This document shows positions 7,298 to 14,814 of a stretch of DNA of 19,445 bases, piece by piece (positions within the stretch are counted from its first letter, which is position 1; the number at the start of each line of letters is the position of its first letter). The notes below the pieces were generated by a model that saw only the letters and a list, made by a program, of their open reading frames with translations, ran no database searches and was not told the origin of the DNA. The DNA comes from JBAZDV01 sp041669745. GTDB taxonomy: Archaea; Thermoplasmatota; Thermoplasmata; Methanomassiliicoccales; Methanomethylophilaceae. The translations under genes were made by a program, and so were the position numbers. The stretch covers positions 1-19,445 of the forward strand of contig JBAYAO010000017.1 in assembly GCA_041669745.1 (NCBI GenBank), in the 5' to 3' direction.

Positions 7298-7913
7298 CCC
7301 TGGACCCTCCTATGGCGTACTCCGACATTACCTTCCTGTCCACCCTTTTGAAGTAAGTGTTCAGAATGACCACATAGAACACCGTGACGACTGTCGTGAC
7401 CGCTATCGGAAGCATAAGCATACGATTCGACTCGTCATTGTCCATCGTATTCTCGAAATCCCCGTTGTAGAGCGGATATCCCGTGGTACTCATCCATATC
7501 ACCGTGAACAGCATGTAAAGCATTGACAGCGAACAGGCGAATATCAAAGAATATATTATGATCCAGCGACGTGAAAGTACCGTCTCCTTGTTGATATTGA
7601 GATAGATCGCCACCATCATACCGTACAACATGCTGGCGAATGCCATGATGGCGACCGATGTTTCGTAGAATGCATCAAGGGTAAGGTACATATTGATCGT
7701 AAACAGAACAAGATAGGCGATCAGCGGAATCGGCACAAGTGCCATGAGACTTCGTCCGTAGGATGCCTCGATATCGTGTGTTATGATGATCGGCGATACC
7801 ATTATGACGATCCCCATAGAGGCCACGAACACCCAGATCCAATCATTTTGCCATAATGTTACGGCTATGACCACACAAGATAGGAGAATGGAGAAGCCGA
7901 CATATCTGTTCAT
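7284..7913 (-). CDS. Predicted six-helix membrane protein, unknown function
   Basis: I do not recognise a family. From the chosen start the 209-aa protein has six hydrophobic stretches (about 5-20, 26-45, 57-78, 86-105, 117-140 and 165-188), short loops, and a polar loop YPLYNGDFENTMDNDESNR before the last helix. The C-terminus is charged (VDRKVMSEYAIGGSRDEKN). The frame is open back to 7976, but a TATA box lies at 7951-7960 inside that extension. The ATG at 7911-7913 (MNRYVGFSILL) is ~17 bases below the predicted transcript start, so I use it. It has the same size and helix count as the protein it overlaps (6665-7297), but lacks that protein's acidic residues. The pair may form a complex; that is inference. 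Confidence 0.75.
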   Translation of the reverse strand: MNRYVGFSILLSCVVIAVTLWQNDWIWVFVASMGIVIMVSPIIITHDIEASYGRSLMALVPIPLIAYLVLFTINMYLTLDAFYETSVAIMAFASMLYGMMVAIYLNINKETVLSRRWIIIYSLIFACSLSMLYMLFTVIWMSTTGYPLYNGDFENTMDNDESNRMLMLPIAVTTVVTVFYVVILNTYFKRVDRKVMSEYAIGGSRDEKN

Positions 7914-7950
7914 TGATCTGCCCCGTGTGTCTGTCGTTATGACGGTTACC

Positions 7951-7960
7951 AATATAAAAG
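7951..7960. promoter_or_regulatory. TATA element in the divergent promoter, readable on both strands
   Basis: The plus strand reads AATATAAAAG and the minus strand CTTTTATATT. Leftward it gives a start near 7930, 17 bases above the ATG at 7913. Rightward it would give a start near 7983 and a leader of about 70 nt to the ATG at 8054; a second weaker candidate, ACTATATT at 7978-7985, could serve the rightward gene instead. Confidence 0.5.
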
Positions 7961-7981
7961 TGCCCTCTTTCACCACAACTA

Positions 7982-8001
7982 TATTCCCCCATGAGGGAAT
8001 A
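7982..8001. promoter_or_regulatory. Dyad TATTCCC-N6-GGGAATA, candidate operator
   Basis: A perfect inverted repeat with 7-base arms (7982-7988 and 7995-8001) separated by CCATGA, in the 140-base space between two divergent transcription units. It lies about 25 bases behind the leftward TATA box and close to the expected rightward start point, a position where a dimeric regulator could control one or both genes. The symmetry is seen directly; the regulator is unknown. Confidence 0.4.
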
Positions 8002-8053
8002 CACCGTCAATCCCATGAATGCGCACGCAACCATTTCGACCTGTTGGAGGAAA

Positions 8054-9259
8054 ATGTGTTCCTTGGATTCGAAGAAGAAGATATTGTGCATATTCATCGT
8101 CGGACTTCTCTTCTACGGTGCCCTGATAACTTTCGACCATTTTGTGACGCGGGACATAATCAATGACATGTCCGGACAGTATGAAGGTCACAAAACGGAT
8201 CTCGACTATTATCGCGAACGCGCACAGAACATCCTTGACGGAGAAATTCCCTATACGGAGAATTTCCAATCTGAATCCCCGCCCCTCATCATGTACCTTC
8301 TTGTGATACCCCAGGTATTCGGAGGTGCCGATTGGATGTATCAGATATATTTCTCGTTGTTCGTGATACTTACGAGCATGTGCATCTATTGGGTATTCCG
8401 TGAACGGCACGAAAAAGAAGGTTTCGAAATGGCGATGCTGTACATGTTCATCCCTTTCGTATTCATCGAGTGCGTATTCGGGATTCAGGATGAGATGATA
8501 ACCACCTTCTTCTTCATAATGCCCATCCTGATATATGGACTCGGGAAGGTGTACACGGGAATCGCCTTCGGTACACTGGGTGTATGGGTGAAATTCTTCA
8601 ACGTGCTCTTCCTTCCGGCACAGTTGATCTACGGGAGGGACAATAGGGAGAGATTGATCATCTTACTGACCGGCGTCTCGGTATCTTTGATCGTTCTTCT
8701 GCCTTTCTTCATCTATTCCGATCCGAATATACTTCTCACGTTCCTGAAATACTATCTAACCGGCGGAGGCAGCGATACGATCGGCGATCCGCAGGTACTG
8801 GGCGGATTCGGCGGTATAAGTCCGTGGCATTTCCTCGCTATAGGCGGATTGAGAATCCCGAGCCTGGTTTTCACGGTGAGCACGGTGGTGGGAATATTCG
8901 CCGCTTCGATATACGGGTATATGAGAAAGATGTCCGTCACACAGACATCCGCATTGGTGATGTTGGTGTTCTTCGTCTGCTATCCGAAGATCCTTAACGT
9001 TTATTTCATAATGCCCGCCGTGCTTTTCCTGCTCTGGGGTGTCAAAGATCGTCGCGTGACAATCAATATGTTCCTGCTGATCATCTTCGTTATGCCGGCT
9101 GTCCTGTTCACCGAGATACAGGAAACGTACATATTCGGACAGGAGTGGTGGTGGGTCGGTCTTCTGATCAGTCTCGTCGGATTCGGATTGTTCGTTTGGA
9201 CCTACCTCAGGTACGTCCATGGAAAGACGCCGTTCATTGACGACGCCCCCGCCACATGA
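8054..9259 (+). CDS. GT-C-like polytopic membrane glycosyltransferase
   Basis: A 401-aa protein with roughly nine to eleven hydrophobic segments. The first extracytoplasmic loop contains the pattern DLDYYRERAQNILDGEIPY followed by ESPPL (Asp49 and Asp51 from the chosen start). An acidic residue in this loop with a downstream PPL turn is typical of GT-C/DUF2029-type enzymes that use polyprenyl-phosphate sugars and act on the outer face of the membrane. The exact donor and acceptor cannot be read. The frame is open to 7991, but GGAGG at 8046-8050 precedes the ATG at 8054 with ideal spacing, and a start there lies just before the first helix (KKKILCIFIVGLL). It is followed 46 bases later by a GT4 gene. 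Confidence 0.75.
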   Translation: MCSLDSKKKILCIFIVGLLFYGALITFDHFVTRDIINDMSGQYEGHKTDLDYYRERAQNILDGEIPYTENFQSESPPLIMYLLVIPQVFGGADWMYQIYFSLFVILTSMCIYWVFRERHEKEGFEMAMLYMFIPFVFIECVFGIQDEMITTFFFIMPILIYGLGKVYTGIAFGTLGVWVKFFNVLFLPAQLIYGRDNRERLIILLTGVSVSLIVLLPFFIYSDPNILLTFLKYYLTGGGSDTIGDPQVLGGFGGISPWHFLAIGGLRIPSLVFTVSTVVGIFAASIYGYMRKMSVTQTSALVMLVFFVCYPKILNVYFIMPAVLFLLWGVKDRRVTINMFLLIIFVMPAVLFTEIQETYIFGQEWWWVGLLISLVGFGLFVWTYLRYVHGKTPFIDDAPAT

Positions 9260-9270
9260 GTTTCGGTACA

Positions 9271-9279
9271 GAGATATAT
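9271..9279 (+). promoter_or_regulatory. Possible TATA box for the GT4 gene at 9306
   Basis: GAGATATAT lies 30 bases before the ATG at 9306 and there is no SD sequence (CCCCAAGCCA precedes the ATG). This spacing would give a nearly leaderless mRNA. Read-through from the GT-C gene is the alternative. Confidence 0.35.
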
Positions 9280-9305
9280 GATGGTCTTCGTAATACCCCA
9301 AGCCA

Positions 9306-10382
9306 ATGAGAATAGTAGACGTCAATCCCTTCTTCTTTCCGTACATGGGCGGAATAGAGCGCCGCATCAACGATACAAGCAGATTGCTTGCGGCACGCGG
9401 TCATGACGTGACTGTCCTCACGGGACAGCTCCCAGGAACAGAGATGAGGGAAAGGTCCCCCGAAGGATACGACATAATCCGCCTAAAGTCCAGATTCATA
9501 AACGTCTACAATCCGCCGTATATCTCCTCCAGCGACATTTTGGAGACCTTGGAATCGTTGGATGCTGACATCGTCAACTACAATTACAGATGGGCTCCCT
9601 CCTACAACAGGGACCTCGCCGCCTACAGAGGGAAAAAAGTGTTCACATATCACAATATGTGGGGAGAGGGCATAGGACTGCAGGCAAAGGTATCCGAGAT
9701 GAACGACAACAGATTCAGAAGATGTCTGAACACCTTCGACCATGTCATATGTGTGAGCAATTACGTTCGCAACGACCTCATACGAAGGGGTCTGGACCCC
9801 GCCATGCTCACCACCGTTCCTACATGTCTGGATTCCTTACCCGACATCGGTCGGAAGGAAGACGATTTCATACTCTCCCTTGGAAGATTGGTAAAGACCA
9901 AGGGTCTGGATTATCTCATAGAGGCGATGAGGGATGTCGATTGCAGATTGATAATCTGCGGCAAAGGTCCCGAATCCAAGCATCTTGCGAAACTCATAAG
10001 GAAGAACGGTCTGGAAGGTAAGATAGAGATGAGAGGTTATGTCAGCGAGGAGGAAAAGACCGCACTGATGAGCACATGCAAATTCTTTGTAATGCCCTCT
10101 CTTTTTGAATCTTTGGGTCTTGCCGCGATAGAGCTCATGTCGTACGGACGCCCTCTGATATGTTCGGATGTGAACGGTCTTCCGGAGACCGTCGGCGACG
10201 GCGGCGTAGTCGTTCCTCCAAAGGATGCGGGCGCCTTGTCCGATGCCATAAACTCATTGCTTTCCGATGATGAACGCAGAACATCGCTCGGAGATTCTGC
10301 CAGAAGAAGAGCGGAAAGTTACAATTGGGATGTTGAGATCCCAAAAATAGAGAAGGTCTATGAGGACGTTCTCAATCGGTAG
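9306..10382 (+). CDS. GT4-family glycosyltransferase
   Basis: A cytoplasmic GT-B-fold retaining glycosyltransferase of 358 aa, using a nucleotide sugar. The N-terminal domain starts MRIVDVNPFFFPYMGGIERR, with the GGIER loop (15-19) that binds the donor or acceptor. The C-terminal domain has LGRLVKTKGLDYLIEA (192-207, with R194 and K199 as the expected phosphate-binding basic residues) and the EX7E motif ESLGLAAIE (E268, E276). A hydrophobic-basic surface for membrane contact is usual in this family. The acceptor is presumably a lipid-linked saccharide. It is the only GT4 gene of the region on the plus strand and meets the VTT gene tail to tail with an 11-base overlap. Its closest relatives may be found in archaeal glycan clusters; sugar specificity cannot be told. 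Confidence 0.93.
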   Translation: MRIVDVNPFFFPYMGGIERRINDTSRLLAARGHDVTVLTGQLPGTEMRERSPEGYDIIRLKSRFINVYNPPYISSSDILETLESLDADIVNYNYRWAPSYNRDLAAYRGKKVFTYHNMWGEGIGLQAKVSEMNDNRFRRCLNTFDHVICVSNYVRNDLIRRGLDPAMLTTVPTCLDSLPDIGRKEDDFILSLGRLVKTKGLDYLIEAMRDVDCRLIICGKGPESKHLAKLIRKNGLEGKIEMRGYVSEEEKTALMSTCKFFVMPSLFESLGLAAIELMSYGRPLICSDVNGLPETVGDGGVVVPPKDAGALSDAINSLLSDDERRTSLGDSARRRAESYNWDVEIPKIEKVYEDVLNR

Positions 10383-10968
10383 TGTTCTCCGTCAGCTTTT
10401 TCTTCTTTTTAAGCATGGAAACGATGAAACTCACGATTATCACAATGAACACGAAGACGATCGTGTAGGTCTGTGCGGCATCGCTGCTGAAATACGCATA
10501 GAAGAAACCGCTCATCAACAGTATGACGCCGTATTTCAAAAAACATCCCAGTACCACGTACATCAGCGCCCTTGACAGTTTCCAGCTGTCAACGATACTG
10601 ATGAATGCACCCGCAAAGGGTATCATCGGAGCTACACGGTTCACAAGAAGTATCCTTTCGTCGCTCACCACCAGGAAGTTGATGTATCTGTCCGCGACCT
10701 TCTTTATCTTGGCCGGAACACTGATCTTTTCCACTACTAGATACAGTATGCTTATTCCGATCACTTCACCGATCGCGGCGGCGAACAGCAGCTCAACGCC
10801 GAATGTCAAAGTCGGATTGTATATGAAACCGATGACGAAGAACAGCTCCGGCAGTGTCGGAAAGATCAATGCATCGATCAAAAATATCAGCATTATGCAT
10901 AGAAGCACACCCCACCCCCCGTAGGGACCGAAAAATCCGTACATCCATCCGCCTATGTCGATCAGCAT
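10372..10968 (-). CDS. VTT/DedA-like membrane protein
   Basis: A 198-aa polytopic protein of the VTT (DedA/SNARE-associated) superfamily. It shows the two half-site motifs: FPTLPELFFVIGF (36-48, with the acidic E41 after the re-entrant loop) and NRVAPMIPFAGAFISIVDSW (110-129, with R111 and the G..AG turn). Bacterial and eukaryotic relatives scramble or translocate lipids, including undecaprenyl phosphate recycling by DedA proteins. A role in recycling the lipid carrier of the glycan pathway is therefore attractive, but it is inference. The C-terminus ends in a Lys run. The start codon directly abuts the stop of the upstream GT4 gene (TAGATG). It is the last gene of the seven-gene glycan operon. 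Confidence 0.82.
   Translation of the reverse strand: MLIDIGGWMYGFFGPYGGWGVLLCIMLIFLIDALIFPTLPELFFVIGFIYNPTLTFGVELLFAAAIGEVIGISILYLVVEKISVPAKIKKVADRYINFLVVSDERILLVNRVAPMIPFAGAFISIVDSWKLSRALMYVVLGCFLKYGVILLMSGFFYAYFSSDAAQTYTIVFVFIVIIVSFIVSMLKKKKKLTENTTD
10397..10410 (+). terminator. U-rich stretch downstream of the GT4 stop
   Basis: TTTTTCTTCTTTTT begins 14 bases after the stop at 10382. Archaeal RNA polymerase stops at such U-rich runs without needing a hairpin. On the other strand the same bases encode the Lys run at the end of the VTT protein. Confidence 0.5.
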
Positions 10969-12114
10969 CTATCCACCCAATCTTTTTTTCTTGGCGGCGA
11001 TCACGTCTTCGTAGAGCGACACCGTCTTCGCGACACATAACTCGATAGAGAATCGCTCTGCGGTCTTTCTCGCGTTCCTGCCGATAATATCCTCTGCGGA
11101 AAGGGCCCTTACGATCGCCTTCGAACAGTCTTCGGACGAACCGTCAAATAGATAGCCGTTGTAGCCGTCTTCCACGAAATCGGTGAATGCCCTGGCACTC
11201 GTACAGACAACCGGGAGTCCGCAGGACATCGCCTCCAGGATGGAAAGGCCCTGTGTCTCGAATCTGGAGGCCGAGACCGCTATATCCGCGATACCATAGT
11301 ACCGAATCAATTCGCTGTCTTGGACGAAACCGGTGAATATCACCTTCTTATCCACTTTCAGATCCGCGGCTAGCCGTTTCAGGTCGGCTGCCGCCGGCCC
11401 TTTCCCGATTATCATCAAAACGGCATCGTCGATATCCGCCATGGCCCTGACCAGAACATCGATCTCCTTCTCGTAAGATATACGACCGACACAAACGATC
11501 ACTCTTCTCCCATCTATGTGGTATTTGTCCTCCAGTCCAGAACCATCGATACCGGGAACGAATCTTTCAGTATCTATCCCCGTAGGTATTACCCTCAGAT
11601 CTCTGGCACATACACCGTTGCTTTTAAGTTCCGACGCGGTCGACTCTGTAGGTGATATCACCGCATCCGCACGTTTCAATATGTTCCTGAGATAGATCCA
11701 AACCAGTCTTTCTGAAATGTCCTGTGGCATCGGCACAGGAGAGTAATACTTCATGGTATCGCCGACCAGGGTATGGAACGTTATCACCGCGGGAACCTTC
11801 AGAGTGTGCGCGCATATCATTCCCTTCAGTGCCATCACCGCTATCCCATGTATGTGGATGACGTCCACATCGAGGTCCTTCATGACCTCGATCTTATTCG
11901 ATGGAAATATAGGGATGTAATAACCCCTGTAGCTTTTGAATTCCATGGCGGGAAAGTAACGAACGCCTTCCTGACGGGATTCCTCTCCCGGATCCGGAGC
12001 TATCACGAAGACCTCGTGTCCCAACGATTCCAGAGCACCTTTGATCGTGGTGATTGACGTTACGACACCGTCCCTCGTAGGGTAATAACTGTCTGTCACC
12101 ATCGCTATCCTCAT
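10969..12114 (-). CDS. GT4-family glycosyltransferase, diacylglycerol/lipid glucosyltransferase-like
   Basis: Retaining GT-B enzyme of 381 aa. The N-terminus MRIAMVTDSYYPTRDGVVTS with its DGVV loop, then VIHIHG (near 87-92) and TFHTLVGDT (112-120), resembles the subgroup that glycosylates diacylglycerol or phosphatidylinositol-like lipids. The C-terminal domain carries GRISYEKEIDVLV (210-222; R211, K216) and the EX7E motif ETQGLSILE (E286, E294). A first sugar transfer onto a membrane lipid is a fair guess, not proven. The frame is open to 12150, but AGGTGATATC precedes the ATG at 12112-12114, which gives the conserved N-terminus MRIAMVTD. It belongs to the flippase operon and abuts the VTT gene. 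Confidence 0.92.
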   Translation of the reverse strand: MRIAMVTDSYYPTRDGVVTSITTIKGALESLGHEVFVIAPDPGEESRQEGVRYFPAMEFKSYRGYYIPIFPSNKIEVMKDLDVDVIHIHGIAVMALKGMICAHTLKVPAVITFHTLVGDTMKYYSPVPMPQDISERLVWIYLRNILKRADAVISPTESTASELKSNGVCARDLRVIPTGIDTERFVPGIDGSGLEDKYHIDGRRVIVCVGRISYEKEIDVLVRAMADIDDAVLMIIGKGPAAADLKRLAADLKVDKKVIFTGFVQDSELIRYYGIADIAVSASRFETQGLSILEAMSCGLPVVCTSARAFTDFVEDGYNGYLFDGSSEDCSKAIVRALSAEDIIGRNARKTAERFSIELCVAKTVSLYEDVIAAKKKRLGG

Positions 12115-12151
12115 GATATCACCTTTTGACGGATGTCGAACATTATCCATG

Positions 12152-13219
12152 TTATTTTATTATGCGGTCCTCTTTCGAAAGATTACGATACAACTGCAGA
12201 ATGTTTTCAGAAAAATCCCTCCCGAAATTATCCGCATATTCCTTCCCTGCCGCGATCATACGGTCCCTGTACTTCTGATTCACGATGACCTTGTGGATCT
12301 TGTCCGCAAAATCTTGATCGTCCTCACCTGAAAGGACCGCGCAACGTGTGACGTCCTCCGGAATGTCAGCTCCTCTCATGCAGACCACCGGCGTGTTACA
12401 TTTCTGAGCTTCCAAAGTCACAAGACCCAAACCTTCATGCAATGAAGGATTGGCCAGTACCATGATCCTGTTATAGAAATCCACAACCTGATCCACGGTG
12501 AGATCGGAAAATATGGTGACCTTGTCCTTGAGACCCAACTCATCTATCAGTTCCATCAGTTCACCGTATTGTTCACCTTTCCCGCATATCTGCAGACGGT
12601 AATCCTGTGTGTCGCGCATCGAAACGAATATAGCAAATGCCCTGATCAATTTTGCAAAATTCTTTCTTGGTATCAATTCGCCTATACCGCCGATAATCTT
12701 CTCCCTCTCCAGATTCTTGGCAATATAGACGTCCCTTATGCAGCTGTAGAAGGTCACTATCTTATCCTCGTGTATCTTCAGTTCGCTGACCAATTCCCTC
12801 TTGGTCTGAGGCGATGCCGCGATTACCACATCTGAATTGGAAACGGCTATCCGTGTAGAGAGTCTCCAGTACCAGCGATAGAGAATCGACGCCTCTCCCC
12901 TCTTTACGACATGATGCACCGTGAGGACCTTTCTTCCGTGAACGAATGGTGCGAATATTCCGCATAATTCATCCGTGATGTGATAGACCCCCCCATCTCT
13001 GTGTTTAAGAACGTTCACGAAAGGGCGGAGGATCCCTCTGAAGAGGAATACCCGCAAACCGTCCTTGTTGTCCATCTGGGATTCGATCCTGTCGTAAGTT
13101 ACGGATGCTTCTCTCAGAATTTCCTCCAGATTGTCCGCGTAGACGCCCAGGCCCGTCTTCTCCGTTGATTTTTCAGAATAACGCCTGATCAATGTCACGG
13201 AGAGATCTTCATCATTCAT
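12152..13219 (-). CDS. GT4-family glycosyltransferase, paralogue A of a tandem pair
   Basis: GT-B glycosyltransferase of 355 aa. Landmarks: TGLGVYADNLEEIL (22-35) in place of the usual Gly-rich loop, VYHITDE (78-84), VHHVVKRGEA (101-110), GELIPRKNFAKLIRAF (180-195, with K186) and the EX7E motif EGLGLVTLE (E262, E270). The same blocks in the same order occur in the adjacent gene at 13226-14266, so the two arose by duplication. The two probably add successive, possibly similar, sugars. Only a weak SD (GGTGA) lies upstream of the ATG, 6 bases after the previous stop, so translation may be coupled. Confidence 0.92.
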   Translation of the reverse strand: MNDEDLSVTLIRRYSEKSTEKTGLGVYADNLEEILREASVTYDRIESQMDNKDGLRVFLFRGILRPFVNVLKHRDGGVYHITDELCGIFAPFVHGRKVLTVHHVVKRGEASILYRWYWRLSTRIAVSNSDVVIAASPQTKRELVSELKIHEDKIVTFYSCIRDVYIAKNLEREKIIGGIGELIPRKNFAKLIRAFAIFVSMRDTQDYRLQICGKGEQYGELMELIDELGLKDKVTIFSDLTVDQVVDFYNRIMVLANPSLHEGLGLVTLEAQKCNTPVVCMRGADIPEDVTRCAVLSGEDDQDFADKIHKVIVNQKYRDRMIAAGKEYADNFGRDFSENILQLYRNLSKEDRIIK

Positions 13220-13225
13220 CGTATC

Positions 13226-14266
13226 TCATCTCACCCTGGTCAGACCGTATATGTCCGATATCCTGTCTCTGAAGTCACAACCGAATCCGTCAGCATATTC
13301 CTTTCCTTCCGCTACGGTCTTTTCGTAATACTCGCGATCCGTCACCAGCTTGTGCATATTTTTGGCAAATTCTCTCTCATCATCGCTGGGTATGGCATAT
13401 CTCGTCACCTCCGATGGCATGTTCGCGTTCTTGAAATAAACCACGGGTGTAGAACATCTTTGTGCTTCCAGGGTAGCCAATCCGAGACCTTCGTGCAAAG
13501 ACGGATTCGCAAGGACCTTCATCGAATTGTAATACTCGACCACCTTGTCGTCCGATAGCTCGGAGATTATGACCACTCTGTCGGCGATCCCCAATCTTCG
13601 AGCCTCTTCGGTTATCGCATCCCTGTCGGGACCGATACCGCATATGTGCAGTTCGTACCCTGATGTGAATGGCATATCCAAGAACAGTTTGAACGACCTT
13701 ACGGCCGACGTGAAATTCTTCCTTACATTCAGACCGCCGATGCATCCGATTATGTTCTTCTTCTCTACATTTTGCAGCGTTCTGTACCTTGGATTGATGC
13801 TACTTGGGATGACCTGTATCCTGCTGTCCTCTACGGGAAATGTACTCATTATCTCTCTCTTGGTCAACGATGACTGTGCGATTATCATATCCGAATATCG
13901 TACAGCGATCGCAGCCAGAAATTTCCATGTCCTGTAGTAGGTTTTCGAATCGCCCTCTCCCTGTTTTACGATGTGATGAAAAGTCACTATCCTTCTTCCT
14001 TTCATGAAGGGAATGAACAGCGCGCAAGCCTCGTCGGTGATATGATATACGTCCTGTTTGCCACGTTCGGATATCAGTCTCAGAAACTGTCTGGACATCA
14101 TAGAGAATATACCTCCGATGCCGTCCGACGATCTGTCCCACGTAAGATAGAGGTCCTCCGTTTCAGCACCGCCCCCATTAGCGATTTCCTCCAGCGCGTC
14201 GGCGTAACGACTCAGGCCATTTGGAACGGTGCAGGGTTTGCGCCTGATGAAGGTTATCGAGACCAT
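13226..14266 (-). CDS. GT4-family glycosyltransferase, paralogue B of a tandem pair
   Basis: GT-B glycosyltransferase of 346 aa from the chosen start. It shares with its neighbour NGLSRYADALEEIA near the N-terminus, VYHITDEACALFIPF, TFHHIVKQGE, GGLNVRKNFTSAVRSF, the EX7E motif EGLGLATLE (E259, E267) and a C-terminal GKEYADGFG.DF segment. The frame extends to 14329, but GGAGGAGGTG sits directly upstream of the ATG at 14264-14266 and the longer form would overlap the Alg13-like gene. The ATG starts MVSITFIRRKP, which aligns with the neighbour's SVTLIRRYSEK. A 12-base palindrome CTCCATATGGAG lies at 14273-14284, including part of the SD region. Confidence 0.92.
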   Translation of the reverse strand: MVSITFIRRKPCTVPNGLSRYADALEEIANGGGAETEDLYLTWDRSSDGIGGIFSMMSRQFLRLISERGKQDVYHITDEACALFIPFMKGRRIVTFHHIVKQGEGDSKTYYRTWKFLAAIAVRYSDMIIAQSSLTKREIMSTFPVEDSRIQVIPSSINPRYRTLQNVEKKNIIGCIGGLNVRKNFTSAVRSFKLFLDMPFTSGYELHICGIGPDRDAITEEARRLGIADRVVIISELSDDKVVEYYNSMKVLANPSLHEGLGLATLEAQRCSTPVVYFKNANMPSEVTRYAIPSDDEREFAKNMHKLVTDREYYEKTVAEGKEYADGFGCDFRDRISDIYGLTRVR

Positions 14267-14292
14267 CACCTCCTCCATATGGAGCGGCATAT

Positions 14293-14814
14293 TTATAATC
14301 GCATTCGAAAAAACGGTCCAGGAACGCATATCTTGGATTTCTTGGAATATTCCGACAGAACATCCGACAGATAATCCGCCAACCGATGGTCCGCAACGAC
14401 CGGTTCGGAGGAAAGTTCACGTGCCTTGAAAATGGCCTCCTTCAGTTCATTGATGTCTAGGGCCGCCACGGCCTTTCCCTGCGCTCTCATCTTATCCGTC
14501 AGGAGCAACTGATGATCGTTGGTTATCTCCTTTTCCGCAGCTCTGCGGGGCACGAGAACTATAGGTTTACCTCTTACCAGCCCGTTGAGTATCGTACCGG
14601 CACCGGCATGACACACCAGCAGAGAACACTCATCGTAAAGGGCGTCCAACCTCTCTTCCGACTCAAAATGGAAGGACCTTGTGTTTTTGGGATTATATTC
14701 CGAGACACCCAACTGCATGACTATCTCCTCATCCAATTCCGGAGCGATCTCGTCCATCTTCCTGAGCAGTCGATCGAAAGGATATCCCAATGTTCCGACG
14801 ATGACCAGTATCAT
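14293..14814 (-). CDS. Alg13-like catalytic subunit of a split glycosyltransferase
   Basis: A 173-aa GT28 C-terminal-type domain (Alg13/EpsF/PssE family). The N-terminus MILVIVGTLGYPFDRLL matches the family opening with V.VGT..FDxL. The donor-binding signature CHAGAGTILNGLVRGKPIVLVPR is present at about residues 68-90, with H69. Alone it lacks the acceptor-binding half; that half is encoded by the upstream gene. The ATG at 14812-14814 overlaps the stop of that gene as ATGA, so equal amounts of both halves would be made. The frame is open to 14868, but the extension lies inside the Alg14-like gene and has no support. Related pairs transfer GlcNAc, glucuronate or galactose onto lipid-linked sugars. 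Confidence 0.9.
   Translation of the reverse strand: MILVIVGTLGYPFDRLLRKMDEIAPELDEEIVMQLGVSEYNPKNTRSFHFESEERLDALYDECSLLVCHAGAGTILNGLVRGKPIVLVPRRAAEKEITNDHQLLLTDKMRAQGKAVAALDINELKEAIFKARELSSEPVVADHRLADYLSDVLSEYSKKSKICVPGPFFRMRL

Noticed and set aside
8756..9370. Minus-strand frame of 204 codons opposite the GT-C gene and the start of the GT4 gene
   Set aside because: It spans two well-supported genes on the other strand, and its peptide is polar, His/Asp/Arg-rich and unlike the hydrophobic proteins around it.
14273..14284. Palindrome CTCCATATGGAG as an operator
   Set aside because: It includes part of the SD region between co-transcribed genes; the symmetry is explained by a CTCC/GGAG pair and may be chance.
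14289..14298. TATA-like ATTATAAATA before the GT4 gene at 14266
   Set aside because: It would start transcription at about the ATG and remove the strong SD GGAGGAGGTG, so co-transcription from upstream is more plausible.
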